From the NCBI GenBank assembly GCA_030040815.1, contig JASHSZ010000308.1, positions 1 to 6,855 on the forward strand: a DNA stretch of 6,855 nucleotides. The letters are read 5' to 3'. The notes below the pieces were generated by a model that had not been told where the DNA came from, ran no database searches, and saw nothing but the letters and a program-made list of their open reading frames with translations. This document shows, piece by piece, positions 1 to 5,499 of this stretch. Each line of letters begins with the position of its first letter. Positions within the stretch are counted from its first letter, which is position 1. Position numbers and translations under genes: made by a program. The DNA is from Streptosporangiaceae bacterium (GTDB lineage Bacteria > Actinomycetota > Actinomycetes > Streptosporangiales > Streptosporangiaceae).

Positions 1-4
1 TGCG

Positions 5-1183
5 CTACCGCCGACTGAACGGAAGGCCAAGCGCCGCCGCACCGATGATGTCGCGCTGGACCTCGTTGGTGCCGCCACCGAAGGTGAGGATTAGGGCGGA
101 CCGCTGCATCCGCTCGATCCGGCCCGCCAGCACGGCCCCGGGCGACCCGTCGCGGACCTCGGCGCTCGGCCCCAGGATCTCCAGTAGCAGGCGGCAGGCC
201 TCGATGGTGAGCTCGGTGCCGTAGACCTTGGTAGCCGACGCCGCCGCCGGTCCGGGCGAACCTGCGGCCGCCGCGATGCGCCAGTTCATCAGCTTGAGCA
301 CCTCGGCCTTGGCGTGCACCCTGGCGAGGCTGAGCTGGACCCACTCCTGGTCGATGACGCGGCGTCCGTCTGCCAGCTTGACCGAGGCTGCCCAGTCGGT
401 AACCGCGGCCAGCGCTGCCAAAAGCGGAGCAGCGGAAGTGAGCGCGACCCGCTCGTGGTTCAGCTGGTTGGTGATGAGCGGCCAGCCCTTGTGCTCCTCG
501 CCGACCAGGTTGCTCGCCGGCACCCGGATGTCGGAATAGTAGGTGGCGCTGGTGGTGAGCCCGGCTACGGTGCGGACGGGCGTCCAGGAGAAACCATCCG
601 CGTCGGTCGGCACGATGATGATCGACAGGCCCCTGTGCCGCACGGCGTCGGGGTCGGTGCGGCAGGCCAGCCAGACGTAGTCCGCGTACTCGATCAGGCT
701 GGTCCACATCTTCTGGCCGTTGATCACGTAGGTGTCGCCGTCCCTGACGGCGCGCGTCCGCAGCGAGGCCAGGTCTGTGCCGGCCCCCGGCTCGGAGTAC
801 CCAATGGAGAAGTGCAGCTCACCGGCCGCGATCGGCGGCAGGAACCGCTCCTTCTGGTCGGGCGTGCCGAAGCGCATGATGGTCGGGCCGACGGTGTTGA
901 TGGTGAGAAACGGGATCGGGACCCCGGCGATCGCAGCCTCGTCCGTGAAGATCAGCTGGTCGAGCAATGAGCCGTCCTGGCCGCCGTATTCAGCCGGCCA
1001 GGACAGCGCCAGCCAGCCATCCCGGCCGAGCTGGCGGATGACTTCCTTGTAGGCGCTGCCGTCGCCGTAATCGCCGCCCGACCGGGCCAGCCCTGCCCGC
1101 CGTTCCGGGGTCATCAGGCCTGCGAAGTACTCGCGCAGCCGCACCCGGAGGCGCTCCTGCTCCGGCGTATAGGCGATGTGCAT
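5..1183 (-). CDS. fadE29: Acyl-CoA dehydrogenase, FadE29/ChsE2-like (sterol side-chain degradation)
   Basis: FAD-dependent acyl-CoA dehydrogenase of 392 aa, full length for the family. In mycobacteria FadE29 (ChsE2) pairs with FadE28 (ChsE1) in an alpha2beta2 enzyme that introduces the alpha,beta double bond into the three-carbon side chain of 3-oxo-4-pregnene-20-carboxyl-CoA during cholesterol breakdown. Seen here: an N-terminal helical domain (about 1-120), the FAD/substrate signature GYSEPGAGTDLAS (128-140), the beta-domain segment NGQKMWTSL (155-163), NHERVAL (242-248) whose E244 is the expected catalytic base, and the C-terminal FGGGTNEVQRDII (368-380). The N-terminal stretches LMTPERR and DQLIFTDEAAIAG closely match my memory of FadE29 proteins. 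The ATG at 1183 is preceded by AGGGA on the minus strand, about 5 nt away. A KstR-type palindrome lies about 20 nt upstream, so induction by sterol CoA metabolites is likely. The TAG stop is at 5-7, so any operon partner lies off the left edge. The acyl-CoA dehydrogenase call is near certain; the FadE29 orthology is strong but rests on remembered similarity. Confidence 0.93.
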   Translation of the reverse strand: MHIAYTPEQERLRVRLREYFAGLMTPERRAGLARSGGDYGDGSAYKEVIRQLGRDGWLALSWPAEYGGQDGSLLDQLIFTDEAAIAGVPIPFLTINTVGPTIMRFGTPDQKERFLPPIAAGELHFSIGYSEPGAGTDLASLRTRAVRDGDTYVINGQKMWTSLIEYADYVWLACRTDPDAVRHRGLSIIIVPTDADGFSWTPVRTVAGLTTSATYYSDIRVPASNLVGEEHKGWPLITNQLNHERVALTSAAPLLAALAAVTDWAASVKLADGRRVIDQEWVQLSLARVHAKAEVLKLMNWRIAAAAGSPGPAAASATKVYGTELTIEACRLLLEILGPSAEVRDGSPGAVLAGRIERMQRSALILTFGGGTNEVQRDIIGAAALGLPFSRR

Positions 1184-1202
1184 CGGCGTCCCTGGCCATC
1201 AA

Positions 1203-1218
1203 CTAGAACGTGTTCTAG
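1203..1218. promoter_or_regulatory. KstR-type operator palindrome
   Basis: CTAGAACGTGTTCTAG has perfect 7-bp inverted arms around a GT centre. Its inner 14 bp (1204-1217) fit the published KstR consensus TnnAACnnGTTnnA at every fixed position. KstR is the TetR-family repressor of actinobacterial cholesterol catabolism genes. The site lies about 20 nt before the fadE29 start. A weak -10-like TACTAT (minus strand, 1221-1226) just upstream would put the operator over the transcription start, as expected for repression. Confidence 0.85.
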
Positions 1219-1228
1219 CGATAGTAAC

Positions 1229-1255
1229 GGACCCGCCTTTCCCGTACACGGGTCC
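1229..1255. repeat. Inverted repeat in fadE29 upstream region
   Basis: GGACCCG (1229-1235) and CGGGTCC (1249-1255) are perfect 7-bp inverted arms separated by 13 nt. They lie just upstream of the KstR-type site relative to fadE29, where a -35 region or second regulator site would fall. No T-run follows on either strand, so a terminator is unlikely. Function unknown. Confidence 0.3.
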
Positions 1256-1409
1256 CTTGCGAGTTTGTGTGAGTTTGCACGATGTTTGGCCACTTTGCAG
1301 CTCGTCTGGCCTCTGGGGGACGAAAGCTGCTTGACCTATCAGCTGCAGTCGTCTGACGCTGGCAATCCGTGGCTCAGCGGCGCTCCGCCCCTGGCCGACG
1401 AGGTCAGCC

Positions 1410-1568
1410 GTGCCCGACCCGACGCCGTTTCTCTTCGCCATCGCCGCCGTGAGCGCCACATTGGTGGTCATCATCGGCGGTTTGTTGGTGGCCCGGTTCG
1501 TGAGCCCGGACAGGGAGCAGCAGGGTGCGCAGCAGTTGCTCGACAACGCGAGCGGTCGGTGCGCGTGA
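1410..1568 (+). CDS. Small single-pass membrane protein (52 aa), unknown function
   Basis: A GTG start at 1410 with a Shine-Dalgarno-like GAGG (1400-1403) 6 nt upstream opens a 52-codon frame ending in TGA at 1566-1568. The product begins VPDPTPFLFAIAAVSATLVV. Residues 7-29 are continuous hydrophobic sequence, fitting one membrane helix, followed by a basic/acidic tail (ARFVSPDREQQGAQQLLDNA). This amphipathic tail resembles the N-terminal part of longer actinobacterial membrane-anchored coiled-coil proteins, so the gene could be a complete microprotein or a remnant of a longer gene. It stands about 110 bp upstream of the sigma factor gene on the same strand and could be co-transcribed. The ribosome binding site, clear hydrophobic helix and GC-rich wobble positions favour real coding; there is no functional evidence. 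Confidence 0.55.
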   Translation: MPDPTPFLFAIAAVSATLVVIIGGLLVARFVSPDREQQGAQQLLDNASGRCA

Positions 1569-1604
1569 GCGGCTTCGGAACTGGCTGCTTACCGACTGAC
1601 AGGA

Positions 1605-1619
1605 GGATGTGGTACATCC
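1605..1619. promoter_or_regulatory. Operator-like inverted repeat upstream of sigma factor gene
   Basis: GGATGT-GGT-ACATCC gives perfect 6-bp inverted arms with a 3-bp centre. It lies 57 bp before the sigma factor start codon and just after the small membrane ORF, in the expected promoter zone. It may be a repressor or activator site. No convincing -35/-10 pair could be assigned around it. Confidence 0.3.
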
Positions 1620-1675
1620 ACGTCCCACGGCCGTCTTAGCAATAGAGCCACGCTCCGGAACCCGAGAGAGGTGCG

Positions 1676-2176
1676 ATGCGGCAGGCAGCCAGCGACACCC
1701 CGGCGGCAAGCGGGCTTGACGCCGACCAGCAAGGCGACTTCGAGACTTTCGTGCTGGCCGCGCAGCCGCAGCTGAGCCGTGCGCTGGCCGCGGCGTTCGG
1801 GTTCGAGGACGGCCGCGACGCCACCGCCGAGGCGCTGGCGTACGCCTTCGAGCACTGGGACAAGCTGCAGCACGTGGCAAACCTCCCCGGCTACCTGTTC
1901 CGGGTGGGGCTGACCCGTGGCAAGCCACGGCGACGGCAGCGGGTGCTATTCGCAATCCCGGATGGCGAGGACCGTAGCTTCGAGCCCGCCCTGCCGGCCG
2001 CCCTCGCGGCGCTGACGCAGCGCCAGCGGATCGCGGTCGTGCTGGTGCACGGCTACGGCTACACGCTGCGCGAGGTGGCGGAGCTCACCGGCATCAAGAC
2101 GACGACCGTGCAGAATCATCTGACCCGCGGCCTCTCGCGGCTGCGGGCGAAGCTGGGAGTGACCGATGTCGAGTGA
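1676..2176 (+). CDS. RNA polymerase sigma factor, sigma-70 family (SigE/ECF-like)
   Basis: An alternative sigma factor of 166 aa, the usual two-domain ECF length. The sigma-2 region spans about residues 21-88 (DFETFVLAAQPQLSRALAAA, then DGRDATAEALAYAFEHWDKL and the LPGYLFRVGLTR segment typical of region 2.4). After a short linker comes sigma-4 at about 108-160: LTQRQRIAVVLVHGYGYTLR, then the helix-turn-helix REVAELTGIKTTTVQNHLTR, which reads the -35 element. The ATG at 1676 has a strong AGAGAGG site (1665-1671) 4 nt upstream. The stop overlaps the next gene by 11 nt, so the two are translationally linked and presumably form a regulator pair. The SigE-like subgroup common in Streptomyces and relatives fits best. 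The stimulus and target promoters cannot be deduced. Confidence 0.9.
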   Translation: MRQAASDTPAASGLDADQQGDFETFVLAAQPQLSRALAAAFGFEDGRDATAEALAYAFEHWDKLQHVANLPGYLFRVGLTRGKPRRRQRVLFAIPDGEDRSFEPALPAALAALTQRQRIAVVLVHGYGYTLREVAELTGIKTTTVQNHLTRGLSRLRAKLGVTDVE

Positions 2177-3107
2177 CCTGAAGGACCAGATTCATTCCTT
2201 GTTCGAAACGGGGTTGCTTCCGGTCGCGACCGACGACATCGCGCGGCGGCAGCGGCCGGTCACGGCCCCGTTCCCCGTCAAGGCACGCCGGGCGGTAACG
2301 GCCAGGCGCGTGACCACGGTCGGCGTCGGTCTGGCGGCAGCTGGCTGCACTGCCGCGCTGGTGGCGAGTCAGCTAATCGGAGCGCCGGCGAGCAGGCCGG
2401 CAGCGCCCCGGCCGACCCGCCCCGCCGTGCTCAACGCGGCTTATGTGCGGCACCTGGTGGCGGCTTCTCGGCTGGCCCTCGCGCGGTCCGGCCAGGCGGT
2501 CATCACCACCACCCTCACGGAGGACCAGAGACAGGCAACCAGCACCTTCCGCCTGACGTTCTCCGGAGCGAACTGGAGCGACTCATCCACCTACACAGCG
2601 TCGGGACCTGGCGTGCGGCGACTGCGACTCACAGGAGTCGGGCGAGTCGTGGACGGCCAGGTATACAGCTACCAGAACCACGCCTGGTATCACGAAACAG
2701 GACAGACAGCTATTGACATGCATATTCCCGACCCACGGCCGCTGTTGGCCGAACTCTCACCGTCGGCCCGGTTCGTCCAGGTTGGCATGGCGGTCGTCGA
2801 CGGCGTCCGTGTCGAGCACCTGCGGGCAACCGCGCTTGCCGCGCTGCCTGCCATCTCGGTGCCGTTCATGGCGCAGTTGCGCTCTGGCCACGTCAGTTCT
2901 CTGGATATCTGGGTCGATGACCACAGCGTGGTCCGGCGGCTCGCCTTGTCGGTCGACGCGCCGACAGCGTTCGTCACCAACGGCAATAAGGTCATCGAAT
3001 CTAGCGGCAACATGGAGGAATCCACGGTGGTGACCTTCCGCGCCATTGGACACCCGCAGGTGATCAACGTGCCACTGAATGCGATCCCGGCGCGCGGTCA
3101 GGGCTGA
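2166..3107 (+). CDS. Single-pass membrane protein, candidate anti-sigma/sensor partner
   Basis: A 313-aa protein whose ATG lies inside the end of the sigma factor gene (11-nt overlap) with GGGAG (2155-2159) 6 nt upstream. Residues 1-48 are a short cytoplasmic, basic region. About 49-72 (VTTVGVGLAAAGCTAALVAS) form a single membrane helix. A Pro/Ala-rich linker (73-88) follows, and the rest is a large outward-facing domain with beta-strand-like alternation (TFRLTFSGANWSD, VGRVVDGQVYSYQ, SLDIWVDDHSVVRRLALSVD). The outer part recalls LolA/LppX/LprG-type lipid- or ligand-binding folds seen in actinobacterial secreted proteins; this is an impression, not a proven match. The gene order sigma then membrane protein suggests a regulator that holds the sigma factor and senses an envelope signal. 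The zinc-binding HxxxCxxC anti-sigma motif is absent and the only cysteine (C61) is in the membrane helix, so binding would need another mechanism. It could instead simply be an effector controlled by the sigma factor. Confidence 0.75.
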   Translation: MSSDLKDQIHSLFETGLLPVATDDIARRQRPVTAPFPVKARRAVTARRVTTVGVGLAAAGCTAALVASQLIGAPASRPAAPRPTRPAVLNAAYVRHLVAASRLALARSGQAVITTTLTEDQRQATSTFRLTFSGANWSDSSTYTASGPGVRRLRLTGVGRVVDGQVYSYQNHAWYHETGQTAIDMHIPDPRPLLAELSPSARFVQVGMAVVDGVRVEHLRATALAALPAISVPFMAQLRSGHVSSLDIWVDDHSVVRRLALSVDAPTAFVTNGNKVIESSGNMEESTVVTFRAIGHPQVINVPLNAIPARGQG

Positions 3108-3360
3108 TCTCACCGGATGGCGCCTAGAAAACCAGCCTGATCGCAGCCATCACGGAGAACTGCCAGAGCGGAACGCCACGCCCGACCCGGCACTCACCGC
3201 GTTACGGTGCTCATGCCGCTACCAGTTCGGCGCGTGGCTTGTACAGCAGCCGTCTTTGTCCCCAAGCAACGGTGCAAGATCGAAACCGTCGGCTGCCTCT
3301 GGCACCAAGCGCTCACGGCGAACAGGAGGACTCGCCAAACTCGCCGCAAATCGCACGGCA

Positions 3361-3693
3361 GACTCGCTGGGCACCTACGCGGGTCAGGTCATCATGGCAG
3401 GGTTCACCGACTTCCGCGTCCCGCTGATCGCCCGGCGCGCCGTCACCATGCTCCCCGCACTGGCCATTCTGGCAACCGGTGTCAACCCCACGAGCGCACT
3501 AGTGCTCAGCCAGGTAGTACTGTCTTTTGGCATCCCGTTCGCCCTGGTACCGCTGCTCCAGCTCACCAGCCGTCCCCAGGTCATGGGCGAGCATGCCAAC
3601 CGCCGCTGCACCACGATCTGCGCCGGCGCATGCGTCACCGTGATCATCGCGCTCAACGCCCTAGTGCTAATCCAGCCGCTCGTGAGCACTTGA
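3361..3693 (+). pseudogene. NRAMP (MntH-type) divalent metal transporter, C-terminal remnant
   Basis: From 3361 the frame reads SLGTYAGQVIMAGF, then TMLPALAILATGVNPTSALV, SQVVLSFGIPFALVPLLQLT and a last hydrophobic helix ending at the TGA at 3691-3693. The GQVIMxGF and SQVVLSFGIPFALVPL segments are hallmarks of the end of NRAMP proton-coupled Mn/Fe transporters. Only the last ~110 residues (about three membrane helices) of a usual ~400-residue protein remain. Upstream in the same frame (3108-3360) the translation is low-complexity, polar and unlike NRAMP, so the 5' three quarters are gone. The fragment could be opened at the in-frame ATG at 3394 but would lack the metal-binding helices 1 and 6. 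The 253 bases between 3108 and 3360 contain no gene I can recognise. Confidence 0.75.
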
Positions 3694-3735
3694 GCCCGGC
3701 AAGCCCGCTCGAGCCGAACTCGGCGACCGCCGTCC

Positions 3736-4088
3736 ACCGCGATCACCTTGTCGCACAACGCCTCGCTGCCTGGTCGAGCGACGGGTAGAGCGGGGATATC
3801 CCGGCGTTGCTTACCACCACGTCGACCCGCGCGAACCTCGCGTAGGCGCGGTCGATCAGGGCGTCGCAGTCAGTCCAGCTGCCACGTTGCACGCGACTGG
3901 CAGCACTGTCACGCCGAAACGCGCGGTGATCTCGCGGGCAGCTGACACGCAGGCATCTGCCTTGCGGCTGGCGATGATCAAGTCTGCGCCGCGCGCGGCG
4001 AACGCCTCTGCCACCGCCCGGCCAGGCTCCGGCTGCCGCCGGTGACCAACGCGACTTTCCCGGTGAGGTCGAACATCGAGTCGGTCAT
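3736..4088 (-). pseudogene. Short-chain dehydrogenase/reductase (SDR), N-terminal remnant with frameshifts
   Basis: Read on the minus strand from the ATG at 4088, the sequence gives MTDSMFDLTGKVALVTGGSR, the Rossmann start of an SDR. The reading then has to jump frame three times to stay homologous. Near 4019-4024 (within the glycine motif) it moves to GRAVAEAFAARGADLIIASR and onward to VLPVACN. Near 3881-3888 it moves to SWTDCDALIDRAYARF, RVDVVVSNAGISPLYPSL, which contains the NAG motif. Near 3768-3772 it moves to SEALCDKVIAV. Each jump is explained by one missing base. Homology fades near 3736, before the catalytic Tyr-x-x-x-Lys, so the enzyme cannot be active. The missing C-terminal half and the tail-to-tail abutment with the NRAMP remnant indicate a deletion or recombination junction near 3694-3735. 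Confidence 0.8.
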
Positions 4089-4170
4089 ATAGGTCCAGGA
4101 GTTGCTCAAAGGGGTCATGACGGTCACCGAGGTCAGCTCGCTGGCCAGTGATCACCGGCGGCTAGGCGCA

Positions 4171-4464
4171 CTACTGCTCTCGCTCGTGACGCAGTAGCTC
4201 GAGAGCCTTGTCGGGACTCTCGGCCGTGGCCCGGATCATCGCGCGTACAGCGTCCGCTAGAGCCACCCGCGGCACATCGAGCGTTATCGCGGCCGAAGCG
4301 GCCCACTGGGTTAGCTGCCGATAGAGTTCGGGGCTCAGGTCCAGGGTAATTCTGACCGGCTTCGACCGGATCGCGGTCCGGCCCGGCGGTCGTGCATCAG
4401 GTTCTGCACGCCTCGCAGCGGCTGCAGTCATCTGCGCTTTGCGCTGCTCTCGCTGCGTGCTCAT
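4171..4464 (-). CDS. Ribbon-helix-helix DNA-binding protein, partition adaptor (ParB-like role)
   Basis: A 97-aa basic protein. Residues 1-34 form a flexible, Arg/Ala-rich tail (MSTQREQRKAQMTAAAARRA). KPVRITLDL (35-43) is the beta-strand that enters the DNA major groove in ribbon-helix-helix proteins, followed by helix A (SPELYRQLTQWAASAA) and helix B (ALADAVRAMIRATAE). Small RHH proteins directly downstream of a ParA ATPase act as the centromere-binding adaptor and autorepressor in type Ib plasmid partition systems, the basic tail stimulating the ATPase. The ATG at 4464 overlaps the parA stop as ATGA, which implies coupled translation; I prefer it to a GTG at 4491, which would overlap parA by 31 nt. 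The likely target is the tandem 8-bp repeat upstream of parA. No larger HTH-type ParB is present. The fold is well supported; the partition role is inferred from context. Confidence 0.82.
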   Translation of the reverse strand: MSTQREQRKAQMTAAAARRAEPDARPPGRTAIRSKPVRITLDLSPELYRQLTQWAASAAITLDVPRVALADAVRAMIRATAESPDKALELLRHEREQ

Positions 4465-5126
4465 ATCCGCGCTTCGTGGAGGGGAAGGCACCGATCCACG
4501 AGTTCGCGGGCCACGCAGTGCCAGACATCACGGCCAGGATGTCTAATGGGCATTCCGAAGCTCTGAGCGTAGACCTCTAGCCGGGGTACTGCGGTCCCCA
4601 GCACGTCATAACCGAGCCGCTCAAGCGCCTGTCGGGCGTCATTTGTAGAGTGCGCCCGTGCGATGCAGCGGTTCAGTAGCACGGCTGAGCGGGCAGGCCT
4701 ATCACGCACCGCGCCAATTTCGTTGATCTCGTCGCGCACTGGTGTGGTGCGGTTGATCTCTATGGGGCTCGGTGCACAAGGGATCAGGATCTCATCGGCA
4801 TACCGCAGCGCCGACCGGGCGATACCTGGGTGGTCCTCCAATTGTGGCGTGTCGATGATCACCACGTCATCGGCCAGGGCGATCTCGGGCACCCGGCGGT
4901 GCAGTTCGCGGGACGGCAGAGCCACGATGCGGAACGGGAACGCCGCCTCCGACGGCGTTAGCCGTGGGTCCATAAACGCGAGGTCGGACCATTCCAGAGC
5001 ACTACCAGAGGGGTCAGCGTCGACCAGGAGCACGCTGTTCCCAGCTTGCGCAAAAACATGGGCCAGCCAGACCGCTGACGTGGTCTTGCCCGTGCCTGGC
5101 TTGAGGTTAGCCAGGGCGACTCTCAA
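4461..5126 (-). CDS. parA: ParA/MinD-family partition ATPase
   Basis: A deviant-Walker P-loop ATPase that would drive plasmid or chromosome segregation by binding nucleoid DNA in its ATP state. Numbering from the TTG at 5126 (221 aa), it opens LRVALANLKPGTGKTTSAVW, with the signature lysine and P-loop KPGTGKTT at about 9-16. Walker A' VLLVDADPSGSA follows at about 32-43 and Walker B DDVVIIDTP at about 86-94. The length is that of small plasmid ParAs without an N-terminal HTH, so autorepression would fall to the partner. The longer frame starts at a GTG at 5192 and adds 22 residues unlike the family (MPTLPARLPNPVRRCDTAQV) with no clear ribosome site. The TTG has AGGTGGGGGG immediately upstream, so I chose it. 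A run of seven G (5127-5133, minus strand) sits in this leader. The stop at 4461-4463 overlaps the RHH gene start. Confidence 0.85.
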   Translation of the reverse strand: MRVALANLKPGTGKTTSAVWLAHVFAQAGNSVLLVDADPSGSALEWSDLAFMDPRLTPSEAAFPFRIVALPSRELHRRVPEIALADDVVIIDTPQLEDHPGIARSALRYADEILIPCAPSPIEINRTTPVRDEINEIGAVRDRPARSAVLLNRCIARAHSTNDARQALERLGYDVLGTAVPRLEVYAQSFGMPIRHPGRDVWHCVARELVDRCLPLHEARI

Positions 5127-5346
5127 CCCCCCCACCTGCGCAGTATCGCAGCGTCTGACGGGGTTGGGTAGCCGTGCAGGCAACGTTGGCACGCGGTGTA
5201 CTGGCGAGAACTATGGGTTAACACAGCGGGACGTCTCCTCGGGGTGGTGGTGACCCGGATGGAAATAGGCCGGTGCATGCCAGGAGCTCGCTAGCAAGAC
5301 AACGCAGCGGACCGCCCGCCGCCTCGTTCTCTCGTTTTTGAAGTAG

Positions 5347-5378
5347 TACTGCATTACTGTATTACTGCACTACTGCAA
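5347..5378. repeat. Four tandem 8-bp iterons, candidate centromere (parS) and parA operator
   Basis: TACTGCAT, TACTGTAT, TACTGCAC and TACTGCAA follow one another without a gap, giving four head-to-tail 8-bp units. The first five positions match exactly except for none, and position 7 is always A; variation is confined to positions 6 and 8. On the parA-sense strand the unit reads NTGCAGTA (one ATACAGTA). Short direct repeats in phase are the known targets of RHH adaptors such as the omega protein (7-bp heptads) and similar type Ib partition proteins, where they act both as centromere and as promoter operator. Location upstream of parA-RHH supports the same role. A ninth-to-tenth-base extension GTAGTACT (5343-5350) overlaps the first unit. 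Confidence 0.75.
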
Positions 5379-5380
5379 CT

Positions 5381-5392
5381 CGCAGCGCTGCG
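5381..5392. repeat. 12-bp perfect palindrome next to iterons
   Basis: CGCAGCGCTGCG is a perfect palindrome starting two bases after the last iteron. It shares GCAG with the repeat unit as read on the parA-sense strand, so it may be a related inverted binding site or an independent operator. No poly-T tract follows, which argues against a terminator. Confidence 0.4.
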
Positions 5393-5499
5393 GTTCCAGT
5401 GGCCGTGTAACGGATCATCGTGTGATGGCTGGTCACGAAGCGAGCCTTCCTCACACGGTTGTGGACACTGTCATACCCATGACCAGGTGTGTTGACAAG

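Larger units (their letters stand above)
5193..5499. other. Intergenic partition-control region upstream of parA
   Basis: About 300 bases between parA and the IS110 remnant hold no convincing gene. They contain the four 8-bp iterons (5347-5378), a 12-bp palindrome (5381-5392) and, nearer parA, an HpaI-like GTTAAC (5218-5223). The local base composition falls around 5327-5380 (T-run at 5335-5339 and the iterons), unlike the GC-rich surroundings, as expected for a centromere or operator/promoter region. A parA promoter must lie here, but no good -35/-10 pair could be picked out. Confidence 0.5.

Noticed and set aside
314..970. Long plus-strand frame (218 codons) opposite fadE29
   Set aside because: It is antisense to a gene with full acyl-CoA dehydrogenase motifs; its translation is Gly/Arg/Val-rich low-complexity sequence typical of the opposite strand of high-GC genes.
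1178..1639. Plus-strand frame of 153 codons between fadE29 and the sigma gene
   Set aside because: No recognisable domain, no ribosome site, it overlaps the KstR site, and it covers the better supported 52-residue membrane frame in another phase.
1577..1661. GGAAC motifs at 1577 and 1657 as ECF -35 boxes
   Set aside because: The first has no matching -10 at 16-18 bp spacing and the second lies only about 15 bp before the start codon.
1404..1955. Minus-strand frame of 183 codons over the small membrane ORF and the sigma gene
   Set aside because: Arg/Pro/Ala-rich shadow translation with no domain; the plus strand carries the recognisable sigma factor.
2310..2348. Lipoprotein signal peptide reading (TARR...GLAAAGC) in the sigma-partner gene
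   Set aside because: It would need an internal start without a ribosome site, and the residue at -3 of the cysteine is Ala, not Leu/Val/Ile. The overlapping upstream ATG is better placed.
3195..3209. CACCG-CGTTA-CGGTG hairpin as terminator of the sigma operon
   Set aside because: The stem is only 5 bp with no following T-run, and it lies nearly 90 bp after the stop codon.
3207..3788. Plus-strand frame of 193 codons across the NRAMP and SDR remnants
   Set aside because: His/Arg/Pro-rich out-of-frame translation of the NRAMP fragment; the alternate frame has clear membrane helices and NRAMP motifs.
5347..5378. CRISPR-like or simple microsatellite explanation of the 8-bp repeats
   Set aside because: There are no spacers, so it is not CRISPR. 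A slippage microsatellite is possible, but the pattern of conserved core positions and the placement before parA fit a protein-binding array better.
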